Shown: positions 10,850 to 20,890, numbered from the stretch's first letter. The stretch: DNA of 64,000 nt from Eumeta japonica (GCA_005406025.1 BGZK01001029.1:1-64000); one strand, 5' to 3'. The notes: a model not told the origin generated them from the letters alone. Made by a program: numbers and translations.

Positions 10850-11697
10850 TCGCTATTTGTCGGAGTAAAAGGGGCATGAATTTGTATGAAACTTTTTTAT
10901 AGAGTCGAAGTACGACTACGAAAATTTGTAAGAATATTGCTTATCACAAGTGCCGAGAAGCGTCTTTCACAAAAACGTGGAGGGAATAGGGTTGTGTAAT
11001 GTCTAAAAATGAGTGTGTATTTTGTTATTTTTCTTTTTTGCATGACTAAACAATTAATACAATTACTATGAAAGTGGCGATATGTTTTACTCGCGAATGA
11101 AAAGATTTCCGAAAAGGAAAATTAGCATTCGTATTCAGCGATCTATTTATTGATTAACATTTCGTTTTGGCTTCATCTGCATATTTATGTCAAGAAAGAT
11201 TCTAAAAATTCATAAAATGCATAAAATTTATTTTGATTGCGCAACATCTGTACCGGCTTCGACCAAGTTGAGACTGTGACTGGTAAAGGAATCGAAATTG
11301 CAAACGGGAAGAGGAGCTAAACTGAGAACCGAGACCGGGACGGGTTCGAAATCGAGAACGAATCCAAGATCGAAATCGATTATGAGACCAAAATTAGTAT
11401 CAAGGTTGATACTGGAATCGGAGTAAGAAGCGGTACTGAAGTGAGAAAAAGAAAGCGAGACCGGGATCGAGAGCGAGATCAGAATCGGAATCCACTTAAA
11501 TCGAGACCGGTTTCGAAACTAAATGTGGGACCGCGATTCGAATCGAGAGAGAAACAAATCGACATCGAGAACAGGACAGGAATCGAATTCCACAATGAGA
11601 TAGCGAGCAGGGTCGCAATTAATATCGTACTAAATAGTTATACAAGATGAAGGAATTCATGCTACATCTACGCTGATGAAGCAACGAAATAAAGCTG
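10850..11697 (+). mobile_element. Composite hexamer-array element B, plus strand
   Basis: The 5' border is uncertain. It contains GGCTTCATCTGCATATTTAT (11169-11188), then a long array (about 11280-11620). Around 11459-11494 six hexamers can be read directly: GAGACC GGGATC GAGAGC, then GAGATC AGAATC GGAATC. The tail GATGAAGGAATTCATGC (11647-11663) leads to GATGAAGCAACG...AAAGCTGG, a decayed form of the GGGCGAAGC...AAAGCTAG end. A 69-codon frame across the array (RKRKRDRDRERDQNR) only reflects the hexamer and is not a protein. Confidence 0.55.
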
Positions 11698-11699
11698 GT

Positions 11700-13085
11700 A
11701 TTGTTATTGAATATTTTATCTATTAATAGAAATTCATTAAAATCCATCAACTGGAATAGTCGTTTCTCTGTCACAAATGAATTGAATGGAAAAAATGAAT
11801 AATCATGTTCATAATGATATAAAAATACTAATAATTATATGAACTTCAGTGTAGAGAAGTACAAAAAGGTAAATCTTCGGGAAGGCGAAGAAAACCTTAA
11901 GCTCCCAATATTTTACAACGTCGAGTTCTTCATGGGGATGTCAGAATAAGAGAGGCGATTTAAATACGATATATTCTGAAAGTAAGTAGGATGAGATTTC
12001 TTTCCTACTTGTTGATTTTTTTTGTAGAACACACATCACTAGTTACTAAATAGTATAAAACAAAGTCGCTATCCGCGTATGTCTGTCTCTTTATGTGCAT
12101 AGTTTATGTGAACTTTGCAATAGATTTTGTTATTGTTTCCACGATCGTTTAAAGGTTTTCTTATAAAAATTTTGTATGTCTGATTATTGCATATTTTATT
12201 TATGGAAAGTAGAAAAAAGTCGATGTATTGTATATACATTGTAAAAAAATATATATTAAAAATATTTGGAAAATCCAAAAGTGCACGACTCATAATGTTC
12301 ATTCGTTTTTTGTTAATAACTATTAAACGACACAAATCAAGTTAACCATTTTCAATACCAATCTCCGGACAGTGGATCTCAAGCTATTAAAAAAAAATGG
12401 ATCAAATTAGTGAATTTTTACGCTCGCTATCGTGTCCGGAACGAAAAAAGTGTTGATTGACAGGAAATTTCTTTTGACTATTTTGATAGTTTTTTCTAAT
12501 TGTATTATGTTAAATCGATTTGAACCAGTGATAGAATTAATCTTCATTAAATTATCTATCAAATAGTGCACAGGTTAATAAAATTACATGAATTATTAAT
12601 CGTGTTATTGATGAAAAAAGTTACGAAATTGAGGAAAAAAAATTATTCGTTCGTAGAGCACTTCTTAATGCTTCGCATTATGAGTCGTGCAATATATTTC
12701 TAAGTCATATTAGATAATAACATACTAAGAAATTACATATATGTATTAAAAAAGGCTCACACAAAAGGCTTAGATGGTATATATTTATAAAATAACTAAA
12801 ATCAATTATTTTTGTTTTTTTTATCTTTATATTTTTATTTTTATCTTTGTATATAATGTTTTATATTTTCGAAGCTACTTTGACCAAAATAATGTTATTC
12901 TTTATTCAATTAAATTATGTTGAACATTCAATGGAAATTCAAAATTCCCTTTACAGCATGTACTATGAGCAAGAATATCTGTACGTTCGTCCCTTATGTT
13001 TTGTACAGCGTTCATCCGATTGAGTTGAAACTTAATTTGTTGATGTGTTGTACGCGCAAAAGGAAATTTCTGGAAAAAAAAAAGG
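11700..13085. other. AT-rich stretch, nothing recognised
   Basis: No repeat family, RNA gene or plausible exon seen. Two overlapping open stretches near 12900-13130 on opposite strands have no family resemblance. Confidence 0.45.
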
Positions 13086-13089
13086 AATT

Positions 13090-13262
13090 TGAATCGAAAG
13101 CCGCACACGGAGCAAAATCGAGGGCGTGACCGAGATCGAAATCAACTGTGGAATCCGTGTCTGAATGAAAACTGACAGGAAACAATAAAATCAGTACCGG
13201 GATCGGTAACGAAAGCGGAACTGCTGTCGAGAACGGGCGCAGGATGATTGAGATTAAAAAAT
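13090..13262 (+). repeat. Decayed hexamer array C
   Basis: The same GA-rich hexamer language as elements A and B (AAATCGAGGGCGTGACCGAG, CCGGGATCGGTAACGAAAGC). No clear tail follows, so this copy is 3'-truncated or too decayed to read. Confidence 0.5.
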
Positions 13263-13551
13263 AATATCTATAATAATGCTGGCAGAGTTTCTCCTTGAAA
13301 ATACAATTAAGCCGAATGTGGAATGAATTTCAGCTTTGGAAATATGAGGTTGTTATTTATATCAAAAAACCGAATGATTCTATTATTTTATTGTATTAGA
13401 CGATTGTAGTTCGTCTGGTTTAATCCAATCACAGCCTGTCTATTTTGGACTTCAGGCTTCTGGTTTCTTTAATGTTACTATCGAATCGGGGCGATTTAAT
13501 TTTATATGAAATAAATATAATAAACCAATTTGATCGTCGCGAACTTATATA

Positions 13552-13590
13552 AGGGGAGCCCATGATGCTAAATCGGGATTTACTCGAGCG
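13552..13590 (+). repeat. Left terminal inverted repeat of the 13.6-14.8 kb transposon
   Basis: Pairs with 14728-14766; the innermost 17 bases are identical, and the outer 11 bases (AGGGGAGCCCA) are identical. Confidence 0.85.
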
Positions 13591-14192
13591 TCATAGAGAC
13601 CTATTGGGTTGCGAAGCTTAGATGATAAACAGAAAAAAATATCATATAATATATACCTTTACATCGGTGGGGGAAGCGGCTACAGATTTCCAAAAATGTA
13701 AAAAAAAACTGTTGCATGAACATACTCGAGCACGCCAGATATTGATAGCATCCATGTCCTACTAATTTATAAAAATGTAAGTGTATTAACCTGACTGTTT
13801 CCATGGTGGGGGTGGTCGTACGTAAGAGTTGAAATTGAAAAAAAAAATTAATCGAGCGCATCAGATTTTCTAAGGGGATGTTAAGTGAACCTAAAAAAAA
13901 CTCTTATAATCTGACGATTTACATGTGACGCAAACTCACGGCCATTATTAGAATATGCAAAAAAATTCGCCATTTTGAAATACTCAAGCGCATCAGATTA
14001 AGATATATATTGTTCATCTTTATGCCCTAGACGTGCTGTCTCATAATCTGACGATTATCTGGAGGGATTCACCTAATCTGACAATAAAAAAAAATGTATT
14101 TATTTTTTTAAATAGTTGAACTTAATTAATTGAAAAGCTCAAGAAATAGCATGCAAATAAAAAAGTGTATGTTTATTTTTAAGTAGAACACT

Positions 14193-14198
14193 TTTATT
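14193..14198 (-). terminator. Candidate polyadenylation signal AATAAA
   Basis: Minus-strand AATAAA 16 bases after the TAA of the decayed exon at 14215-14432. AT-rich DNA makes chance matches common, so the position is what gives it weight. Confidence 0.35.
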
Positions 14199-14214
14199 TA
14201 TAAGAAAATAATCA

Positions 14215-14432
14215 TTAAATTTTTTTTTTGTATTTTTTTTTATTATCATCTTCATCGGTAGAATCATCTTCCTCCTCTGGCTCGTTTTCATCCTTAGACA
14301 GAAATAAAGGCGCGCAGAGGGGAATACAGGCATCACGCAGCTGCACGCATTTAAATTTATCGATGAATTTTGGTTACTTCAGCTTGTGGAAATCGTCACA
14401 TTATATGTTTTTTGTCATCCTTGAATTATATC
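14215..14432 (-). pseudogene. Decayed last exon of the transposon's own gene, acidic C-terminus
   Basis: On the minus strand a pyrimidine-rich tract ending TTTTGTAG (splice-acceptor-like, 14440-14433) precedes an open frame with two internal stops. It reads YNSRMTKNI, stop, CDDFHKLK, stop, PKFIDKFKCVQLRDACIP, LCAPLFLSKDEN, then the acidic run EPEEEDDSTDEDDN and KKKYKKKI, ending at a TAA (14217-14215). An AATAAA polyadenylation signal lies 16 bases downstream (14198-14193). The combination of acceptor, frame, acidic tail, stop and poly(A) signal inside a bounded transposon argues for the terminal exon of a transposase or accessory gene whose upstream exons were deleted. I do not recognise the family. 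Confidence 0.55.
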
Positions 14433-14727
14433 CTACAAAATAAAAAAAAATTAGCCACGCTCGAGAATGTCGATGTGACGTTTTTCTTTTACAAGTATGT
14501 AACCCTCCCACTTTTTTACGTAACTCGCAAATTGTCAGATTAGTGGAATATACACTTTTTAGCAGGTAAATAATTCGCCCTACCTTAATCTAACGCGCTC
14601 GAGAATTTGAGATGATCAATTTTTTTTACTAATCTGATTTCTTATTCTTGACGATCGGCGATATATATGGGGCTCATATTTGATAGAGATACTCAATAGG
14701 GTACAAGGCCCTTATGTTAATCTGCCG

Positions 14728-14766
14728 CGCTCGAGTAAATCCCGAAATCCCCTCTTGGGCTCCCCT
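14728..14766 (-). repeat. Right terminal inverted repeat of the 13.6-14.8 kb transposon
   Basis: Reverse complement reads AGGGGAGCCCA, an 11-base variable part, then CGGGATTTACTCGAGCG, matching the left end with six mismatches. Confidence 0.85.
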
Positions 14767-14799
14767 ACCATTATATTTAGGACAGCCAGCACAACCGAT

Positions 14800-14868
14800 C
14801 CACATAGTTGATGAATATATTCCTTCACCCATTCACTTATGCGGGCGAGGTCGCGAGCGTAAAGCTAG
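14800..14868 (+). repeat. Helitron-like 3' end fragment
   Basis: TATGCGGGCGAGGTCGCGAG is followed by CGTAAAGCTAGTT, with CTAG at 14865-14868. This is the clearest version in the window, after 18740, of the GC-rich hairpin plus AAAGCTAG terminus. No hexamer array precedes it, so the copy is 5'-truncated or was cut by the adjacent transposon. Confidence 0.5.
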
Positions 14869-14979
14869 TTAAATAATATACCATTTCATAGAGCTCATCA
14901 TTTTTTTATTTTCTCTTTATACTTTTTTTCTGTGCATTAAACTCTTTGGTGCTCTAACTACATATCAAAATACAGACAA

Positions 14980-15150
14980 AGGCGCGCCGTTTTGTGATAT
15001 TTAAATCGTTTCAGACGGCCGCCTCTTATTAGAATATGAAACGTTCCCCAGGCATTAAACTTCCCGCAATAATATTCCTATCACAACACAGTTGCTGAAG
15101 TCATTAAAACGCTGATTTTGTGCGGCGACAGTTTGAAATAATACCAGTGC
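14980..15150. other. GC-rich block, candidate conserved non-coding DNA
   Basis: Contains GGCGCGCCGTTTTG, CAGACGGCCGCCTC and TTGTGCGGCGACAG in an otherwise AT-rich setting. No frame or repeat unit is recognised. Possible host regulatory sequence, by inference from composition only. Confidence 0.25.
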
Positions 15151-15167
15151 CCGCGTTAAAAGTTACA

Positions 15168-15430
15168 GCGGCGGTGCTGGCCGAACTGTCCGGGCGTTGA
15201 CTTCTAATTAGAAAGCACCGGGTTCGAATGTTGACCACGGGCGAATCGACCAACGGGCTTTTAGTTTGAGTCAGTGTTCACTGCTCAATTATCACCTCGC
15301 TAATAGCATTACAGCGTTGACCCCATACGTTGTAGCGGCGTCTACTGTAGCTCTTTAACTGCTCCCGTGTATTAGAGGGTTTAAACTACCCCTAACACAA
15401 GCTGCAGTGGAGTAGTGGACGTGAGATCCG
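15168..15430 (+). repeat. tRNA-derived SINE-like sequence (Arg-UCU-like head)
   Basis: The head has a box-A-like TGGCCGAACTGTC (15178-15190), an anticodon-loop-like CTTCTAA within GACTTCTAATTAGA, and a box-B-like GGGTTCGAATG (15220-15230). The order and spacing are those of a tRNA, but the anticodon and T stems do not pair properly, so it is not a functional tRNA. Non-tRNA sequence follows to about 15430. It reads as a decayed SINE or tRNA pseudogene. Confidence 0.55.
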
Positions 15431-15529
15431 ACGTGAAACAAATTCCTTACTTTATTTGTACTAATTGATTATTGGTAGCAGCAATGTCTAATTCGGATTA
15501 TTATGATTCAGATAAACATCGTTTCGTAA

Positions 15530-15695
15530 TTGAAACCGAGTGTAGATTCGAAATCGCGATCAAGAATAGGAGCGGGATTATATGATAATTTGGTACATGC
15601 AGAACGTGTGTTATTATGTGAACGTTTGGGATGCTTTGAACTGAATTGAAAGCGTAACCGGGACTAAGATCGAGAGCTAGGACTTTAGCGGTTTT
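15530..15695 (+). repeat. Decayed hexamer array D
   Basis: Words such as GAAATCGCGATCAAGAATAG and AACCGGGACTAAGATCGAGA repeat the GRRAYC-like hexamer pattern of the composite elements. Head and tail are not readable. Confidence 0.5.
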
Positions 15696-15814
15696 TAATC
15701 CCACTTTATTTATTTTTTATGTATTATCCCTGGCTGCGCAGTGACAACTGCGATGACATTCCCAAGCACCTGTAAATTTTTGTTTCGTAAATTGCTTGAA
15801 ATTAAATTAAAATG

Positions 15815-15985
15815 ATTTATGGTTGAATGCCGTCGGGGTACATGTATTTTTCGACCGGTATGCCGCCGCTTCTGGGTCGCCGCCCGCTTTCTTGTCCAAT
15901 GGACGCCGCCGGCGCTAGACGTTCCTTCTAGAGACTACACTTGCACCGCAACTCGAACCCAACAGACCCGTGACACGACCGGCTT
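15815..15985. other. GC-rich block, candidate conserved non-coding DNA
   Basis: CpG-rich words (GCCGTCGGGGTACATG, GCCGCCGCTTCTGGGTCGCC, GGACGCCGCCGGCGCTAGAC) stand out from the surroundings. No open exon-like structure identified. Function unknown. Confidence 0.25.
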
Positions 15986-16004
15986 TAGGAGCTGAAAAAA
16001 AAAA

Positions 16005-16190
16005 AACGGGTCGGAATCCAGATTGAAACCAAAATCGAAGACGAAAGTAAGATGGAGATTGAAATCAAAAGCAGGACATGGATCAGAATCGAAAGCGGAG
16101 TCGGAATCATGGTTAACAGCGTGATAAGTGGATGTAAAGCTAAAGGAATTCATGCTATGCTTACATGGGCAGAGCCTCAGTTGAGACTTG
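16005..16190 (+). mobile_element. Composite hexamer-array element E
   Basis: Array of GA-rich hexamers (GGGTCGGAATCC, GATGGAGATTGAAATC, GAATCGAAAGCGGAGTCGG) followed by the tail AAAGGAATTCATGCTATGC (16141-16159) and a decayed GGGCAGAGCC end. The tail matches those at 11647 and 18690. Confidence 0.55.
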
Positions 16191-16454
16191 TTCGGTATAA
16201 AAAAAAATATTATGGGAAAGTGTAAACAGCTATATATTCTTCAACAATGACATCTTAATTCCATGATGATAGCTGAGAACCTAATCACGGAGTGATAACA
16301 TAGAAAAATCCAGACGTAACTGTCAGAAGGAGATTTAAACTCTTCAAGCTAAAGTAATCCATTAGATCAATTGCGATTCTTTATAAGGAACTATTAATAG
16401 CAATAAATAGAATATACAAGAAGTTATTAAATTTTCAAGGCTGTAAATATCCAT

Positions 16455-16700
16455 TTTACAACCGGCTCTGCAATTAAACATTCTCGCCGGGCACGGACCT
16501 GCCCGAACTTTTCCGCCGTTTCGTACGTACAAATCGAGGCGGCGTCATTATTTCTCAGTTATTAAATTGAAAAGGTTTTTCACTGCGACAATCTAAAATA
16601 GAAAACGTCAAGAATTCCGAAGTCGCTGCCTTTTACAAAGAAGTCGCCGGACGGGAATGGCGTCCTGAGGGAGAGCGCCCCGACTTGTTTAATATTTTTC
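16455..16700. other. GC-rich block, candidate conserved non-coding DNA
   Basis: Includes CTCGCCGGGCACGGACCTGC, CAAATCGAGGCGGCGTC and GGGAGAGCGCCCCGAC separated by AT-rich spacers. This pattern of GC-rich islands in AT-rich DNA recurs across the window. No coding frame assigned. Confidence 0.25.
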
Positions 16701-18110
16701 GTGACGGCATCCATATAAGAAAATATGATCAAGTACTATATGATATCGTCTAAGTTGGAGTGTATTTCCAAATGTTTCGATTGTTGTATTAAAAATTTAA
16801 TAAGGTACCCCAGCTTGTTTGTTGCGGTTAAATGTTCTTTAGAACCGATATTTTTAAAAAAAAGCAAGAACCTTATTACAAAAAAATCTGTGTTAACCTT
16901 TTTCGTGCTACAACTTAACGCGTACTTACAGATGACGCTAATTTACGCCATAGAAACATCCAGGCAGGTTATCATAACCTATAATTTGTATAAACAAATG
17001 TAACTTATTTTTCATTTTAACTGACAAACACAATGTATTTATATTTTACTTCTATTTTTTTTTTGTCTTAGAACCTCTATTTTTATAGTATTACTCCTTT
17101 AAACGGGGAGATCGTAATTCAAAACCGAATTACATAACTTTACTAAGTATGTTTCGTCATATACAGTTTAGTTATTATTATATTTATAAATTAAACATTT
17201 TTAGCAACCAATAGTCAGTATGATGGTCGTAAATCAAAATGAAAACTGAACAAACTCTTTTGTTTTATTTCTGTGATTTTCTGTTTTCGAAATGAAACTG
17301 CTTAGGCGGTGACTCGATAATGGACAATAGGACAAGATATGAGTACGCAATCCCAAGCACGCGTTACGTTTAGGCACACTTCGTTACACGATAAAGAAGA
17401 AAGGCATAACGTTCTCTACGTTATGCCTGGAGAAAAAGAGCTATCTATTCCGATGCCACGGGAGTGAAATAAAAAAGGGCGATATATACACAATCATACA
17501 AAGCCATAGACTATGAGAATTTCGCGAATTCGCGCGTTGTGAATGTACAAGTCAAATGTTATACATGCGCGGCTAAGGTATCATCTGTTGTGTTATTAAT
17601 ATTTATCTGTCTATTTTGTTATCACGTATGTTTTCGCGTTTGTGCTCTACGATTTTTTAATCATACACGTGAACAATTATCATGTAAATATATTAAAATT
17701 ATTAAAATATTATCAATGGTCACCTTTCTAAGTTTAAGAACTTTCACCTCTATCATGTGTACAATGCAGCAAGACTTTTTTTTTATTATCGCACGCATTT
17801 TCCATAATTTTATTTGCCTGCATATTTTTTTATTTAAAATAATAATTGTAATCGGTACTTGACTCTCAACCATATTCATCTATACATAATAATAAAATAA
17901 ACAAATGACCTCTAGCGGTAAATAGAATTAATCTAAAAACTTACACAATAAATTAACCACCTCCGAAAAACGTATGAAATATGTAAAAGTATATTTGGGT
18001 TAAATCTTTTCGATGATGCCAAATTTAACGAAAAACCACACATATAATTATCATATAGATAAGCTGGAAATAATATTTATTTTCTTAATCAATATATATA
18101 ATAAAAAAGT
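16701..18110. other. AT-rich stretch; open stretches without family resemblance
   Basis: Two open stretches of about 90-107 codons (16725-17003 and 17539-17862, plus strand) are hydrophobic and AT-driven, with no motif I can name and no nearby splice signals that persuade me. A small perfect hairpin lies at 17402-17428. Confidence 0.35.
17402..17428. repeat. Perfect hairpin, 11-bp arms
   Basis: AGGCATAACGT and ACGTTATGCCT flank a TCTCT loop. Confidence 0.85.
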
Positions 18111-18189
18111 AGAACACGCTGTATCTGTACCTTGAATGTGTGTATGGCAAATGGAGAGGGAACGAAAAAAGAAAAGTAATAAAAAAGAA

Positions 18190-18743
18190 AACAACGGTTT
18201 TTTTAATTTTGTTTGTTTGTCTTTCTATCTGCCTGTTTGTTCGGCCATATCTCTGATACTACTAAACAGATTTTAATGCGTTTTATACGAATAAACAGAG
18301 TTTAGCTTGGAGTAAAATCTAGGCTTTATCTCATTTTAGTTGGATGTCAGGTAAAAGTTATCCTCAGTCAGGGGTAGTAGAGTTGCATTATGCATAAAAA
18401 TTCTTTGCTACAAAGAAACTATACAATCCTATATCAGTATAGTTGATATTTTAATTTGATTCAAGCATTTGTCCTGACTTCGTAAAAATTGAAACCACGA
18501 GCGGTATTGGATTTGAAAGAAGGACGGGATCAGAATCAATAGTTAGGAACGGAACCGGGGTCGAAATCGAGTTTCGGATCAGAATTAGAATCAACAGCGC
18601 GACCGAAACCGAAATCAAGAATATTGCCGGAACCAAACCTGAAATTTGGAATGTGAATGTGACCAATAGCAAGATCTTTCAACATAAAAGATGAAGGAAC
18701 CCATTCTATGCATGCGCGGGCGAAGCTGCGGTCGGAAAGCTAG
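18190..18743 (+). mobile_element. Composite hexamer-array element F, best-preserved copy
   Basis: Parts in order: head with TTTTGTTTGTTTGTC (18207-18221) and CATATCTCTGATACTACTAA, a word GTCCTGACTTCG (18471-18482), then a hexamer array (about 18490-18660, for example GCGACC GAAACC GAAATC). The tail GATGAAGGAACCCATTC follows, then a GC-rich end CGCGGGCGAAGCTGCGG and AAAGCTAG, with CTAG at 18740-18743 followed by TT. A GC-rich hairpin a few bases before CTRR, with no inverted repeat at the other end, is the classic 3' structure of Helitrons; I call it Helitron-like on that basis. Non-coding. Confidence 0.6.
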
Positions 18744-18876
18744 TTATGTGCAATGTTAGTGTAATAACAATCATAAGTTGGATATTTTCAACGATAAATA
18801 AATATAATATTTAGTTGTCACAAAGAACGTAATTGATAAAATTATATATCGCGATTTTAACTTTCAGCTTAAGATG

Positions 18877-19140
18877 CATTACGAAATTTCTAAAAATGAC
18901 GCAAAAGTTGCTGAAGCATTTGGAAAATTCTTTACTGAAATTCCAATCTCAACAACCGAATCTCTTATTTCATCTCTCACGTACGCTGAATCATTTTTGA
19001 GAAAAAAAATTCAACCCTGTCCTATTAATTTATAGTTTAAATATGCAAACCTGGTAGAGGTTATTAAGATGTTTAGGTCATTTGAAATGAAAAATCTCTT
19101 TACCTCCATCACCAATAAGTTCAAATTATAAACTCTGTCA
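18877..19140 (+). pseudogene. LINE ORF2 remnant, upstream part (split from 19840-20890)
   Basis: Translation gives NDAKVAEAFGKFFTEIPIS, LISSLTYAESFLRKKIQPC and VIKMFRSFEMKNLF. These match the linker between endonuclease and RT in LINE ORF2 proteins, where similar blocks precede the RT fingers. The frame is interrupted by stops. The RT continues at 19840 after about 700 bases containing a composite element. Confidence 0.6.
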
Positions 19141-19311
19141 CTGACTGCATAGCACCACATTTATCTATACAGAAAATAAAACAGTAGAGAGAAAAAAATC
19201 TGTACATTAAGTATTTGAGAAAGTCTACTAGGGGGGATATAAGAAATATTAACAGAATACATTTCAATATTTTTTAGATTTTTTTTTCTATCTGTACGCT
19301 TGTGCATTCAT

Positions 19312-19345
19312 TCGCGAATTCAAAAATTAGTTTTTGAATTCGCGA
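19312..19345. repeat. Perfect hairpin, 15-bp arms, 4-base loop
   Basis: TCGCGAATTCAAAAA faces TTTTTGAATTCGCGA across TTAG, with no mismatch. Confidence 0.9.
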
Positions 19346-19419
19346 CAGAATTGATAAAATTTGGTATGGTAATAGCTAGTATGTACTTCGGAGTACCGTA
19401 TGTAATAGTTTATGTATTA

Positions 19420-19605
19420 TGTATATTTTGAATAGAACCAAAATGGGGATCGAAACGAAAATTTTAATCAAATGCAAGGTCAGAATTGGAATCGAGAGGA
19501 GGAACAAAGGCGGGATCATGGTTGACCCGCGATTGATCGATATAAAAAAAATAAAATCCATTATTCGATATCCACACGGGCGGAGCTACGGGAGACTAAT
19601 AAGTG
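19420..19605 (+). mobile_element. Composite hexamer-array element G, inserted in a LINE
   Basis: Short GA-rich array (GGGGATCGAAACGAAAATTT, GGTCAGAATTGGAATCGAGA, GGAACAAAGGCGGGATC) followed by a decayed CACGGGCGGAGCTACGGG end (19574-19591). It lies between the two halves of one LINE, so it inserted after that LINE. Confidence 0.5.
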
Positions 19606-19839
19606 TCTAGACGGAAGCATATTTCCTGATAGATCAAGCTATGCTTGAATTGAAAAGTGAATAATTTCACCAAAATAAAAGAAAACAGAGTCGTTGCCAT
19701 ACGTAAAAACGGTGAGAAATGAAAACTTTGGGCTTATATACATACAATCAGCTTTATACCTATAATGTTTTTGAATAATTGATTTGTGTAGAGATAATTT
19801 AATAATGTCCAATTCGGTTATACCAGCAGTTCGGTTTTA

Positions 19840-20890
19840 CCAGGAGTCCATCAACGCTCGACGTTGATGTCTAACTTGTTGAATAAATTTAATAGCCTGG
19901 GAGGATTCACGGGATTCAAAAAGACTGTCTTACGATTTTCCGAAAGGATATGATTGCGTACATCAGGAAACACTTATCTGGAAATCACGCAATTATAGAA
20001 TAACGAAACGGAGATTCGAATTTCTGAAATCTTATTAGGTGACATAGTTCTTAAAGTTAATGTCATCACAGATCGTCTGGATCTGTAGTCCACATATGTG
20101 TACCACAGAGATCAAGATTTGGTCTATTTCTGCTTTTAAAGTATATAAACGATCTCCCAGGTCTCGTGATATATATCCATAAGACAGTATTACTTAAACA
20201 TGATAAATGATTGGTGTTTACCACTGTCTTTTCACTGAAAGACAACACGTGACATTGTAAAAATTGCTTTTTCGAAAGTAAAGAAATATGCAATGCAAAT
20301 AATTTATTTCTTAGTGAAGAAAAAAGTCGAGGTAAAAAAAATCTCACTTCCAAATGTAACTATTTACCGATCTGAAATTATTTTAGTACAAAACCAAGAA
20401 TTAAATTTCGTTTGTACTCTTTCATTAGTGAGTTATTACTCTAGATAAAAGATTTCAATAAGATCTTCACATCAACAAGTTAACCAAAGGCTTTAACTTT
20501 GCTGCATATCTCGTTAAATAGATACTAAATTTATCAGATATAAAGACTGTCAGATCAATTTGTTTTGACTGTTTCCATAACCTTATATCATAACCAAATG
20601 TAAGAATTTTGCATTAGAGACATGTGCAGACATACATAAAATTTTCGTGCCAGAATAATTTAGACGATTTATAAACTCGAACCTCTTATATCTCTAAGAA
20701 GTGAGTCTAAACAAATTGGTATATTAACCTAAACATTAAATCGATTTATACAAAATTTTAATGTACTTAAAAATAGAAGTTTAAAAATAAAATGGTGAAC
20801 TAGAAATAACAATAAACTGTGTTCAGATAATCTGGAATTTGGCTTTGTTCGGTTAAATAAGATTTTGAATACAATAAAAAACAAAATTTG
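19840..20890 (+). pseudogene. LINE RT remnant, downstream part
   Basis: Shifting frames give STLMSNLLNKFNSL, PQRSRFGLFLLLKYINDLPG (the RT B block, normally PQGSVLGP...YINDLP) and TVLLKHDK, stop, LVF, where the catalytic FADD is expected. Next come NANNLFLSEEKS, TLDKRFQ, stop, DLHINKLTKGFNFAAYLVK, then ISLRSESKQIGIL near 20680-20720. This is the order of RT motifs plus the C-terminal domain of insect Jockey- or CR1-like LINEs. The FADD box is destroyed (KHDK), and there are many stops. The C-terminal part can be followed to about 20890. Confidence 0.75.

Larger units (their letters stand above)
13552..14766. mobile_element. Terminal-inverted-repeat DNA transposon with sub-terminal repeats, family not identified
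   Basis: The two ends form a 39-base inverted repeat (13552-13590 and 14728-14766) identical at 33 of 39 positions by hand count. It begins AGGGGAGCCCA and ends with the shared CGGGATTTACTCGAGCG. Inside, an 18-base motif close to CTCGAGCGCRTCAGATTA recurs. It is in one orientation near 13583, 13725, 13851 and 13983, and in the opposite orientation near 14451, 14585 and 14717. Partial copies (TAATCTGACGATT) occur near 13908, 14044 and 14073. Such sub-terminal repeats are typical of transposase-binding arrays in hAT-like and similar cut-and-paste elements. The interior keeps one decayed terminal exon on the minus strand (14215-14432) and too little space for a transposase, so this is a deleted, non-autonomous copy. 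Target-site duplication is not obvious (ACTTATATA to the left, ACCATTATA to the right). I do not recognise the superfamily. Confidence 0.8.

Noticed and set aside
11441..11650. RD/RE-rich frame resembling an RS domain
   Set aside because: It is a direct consequence of the GA-rich hexamer array; the same array elsewhere is broken in all frames.
20066..20353. 95-codon minus-strand frame
   Set aside because: Antisense of the LINE RT B block (YINDLP), which reads correctly on the plus strand.
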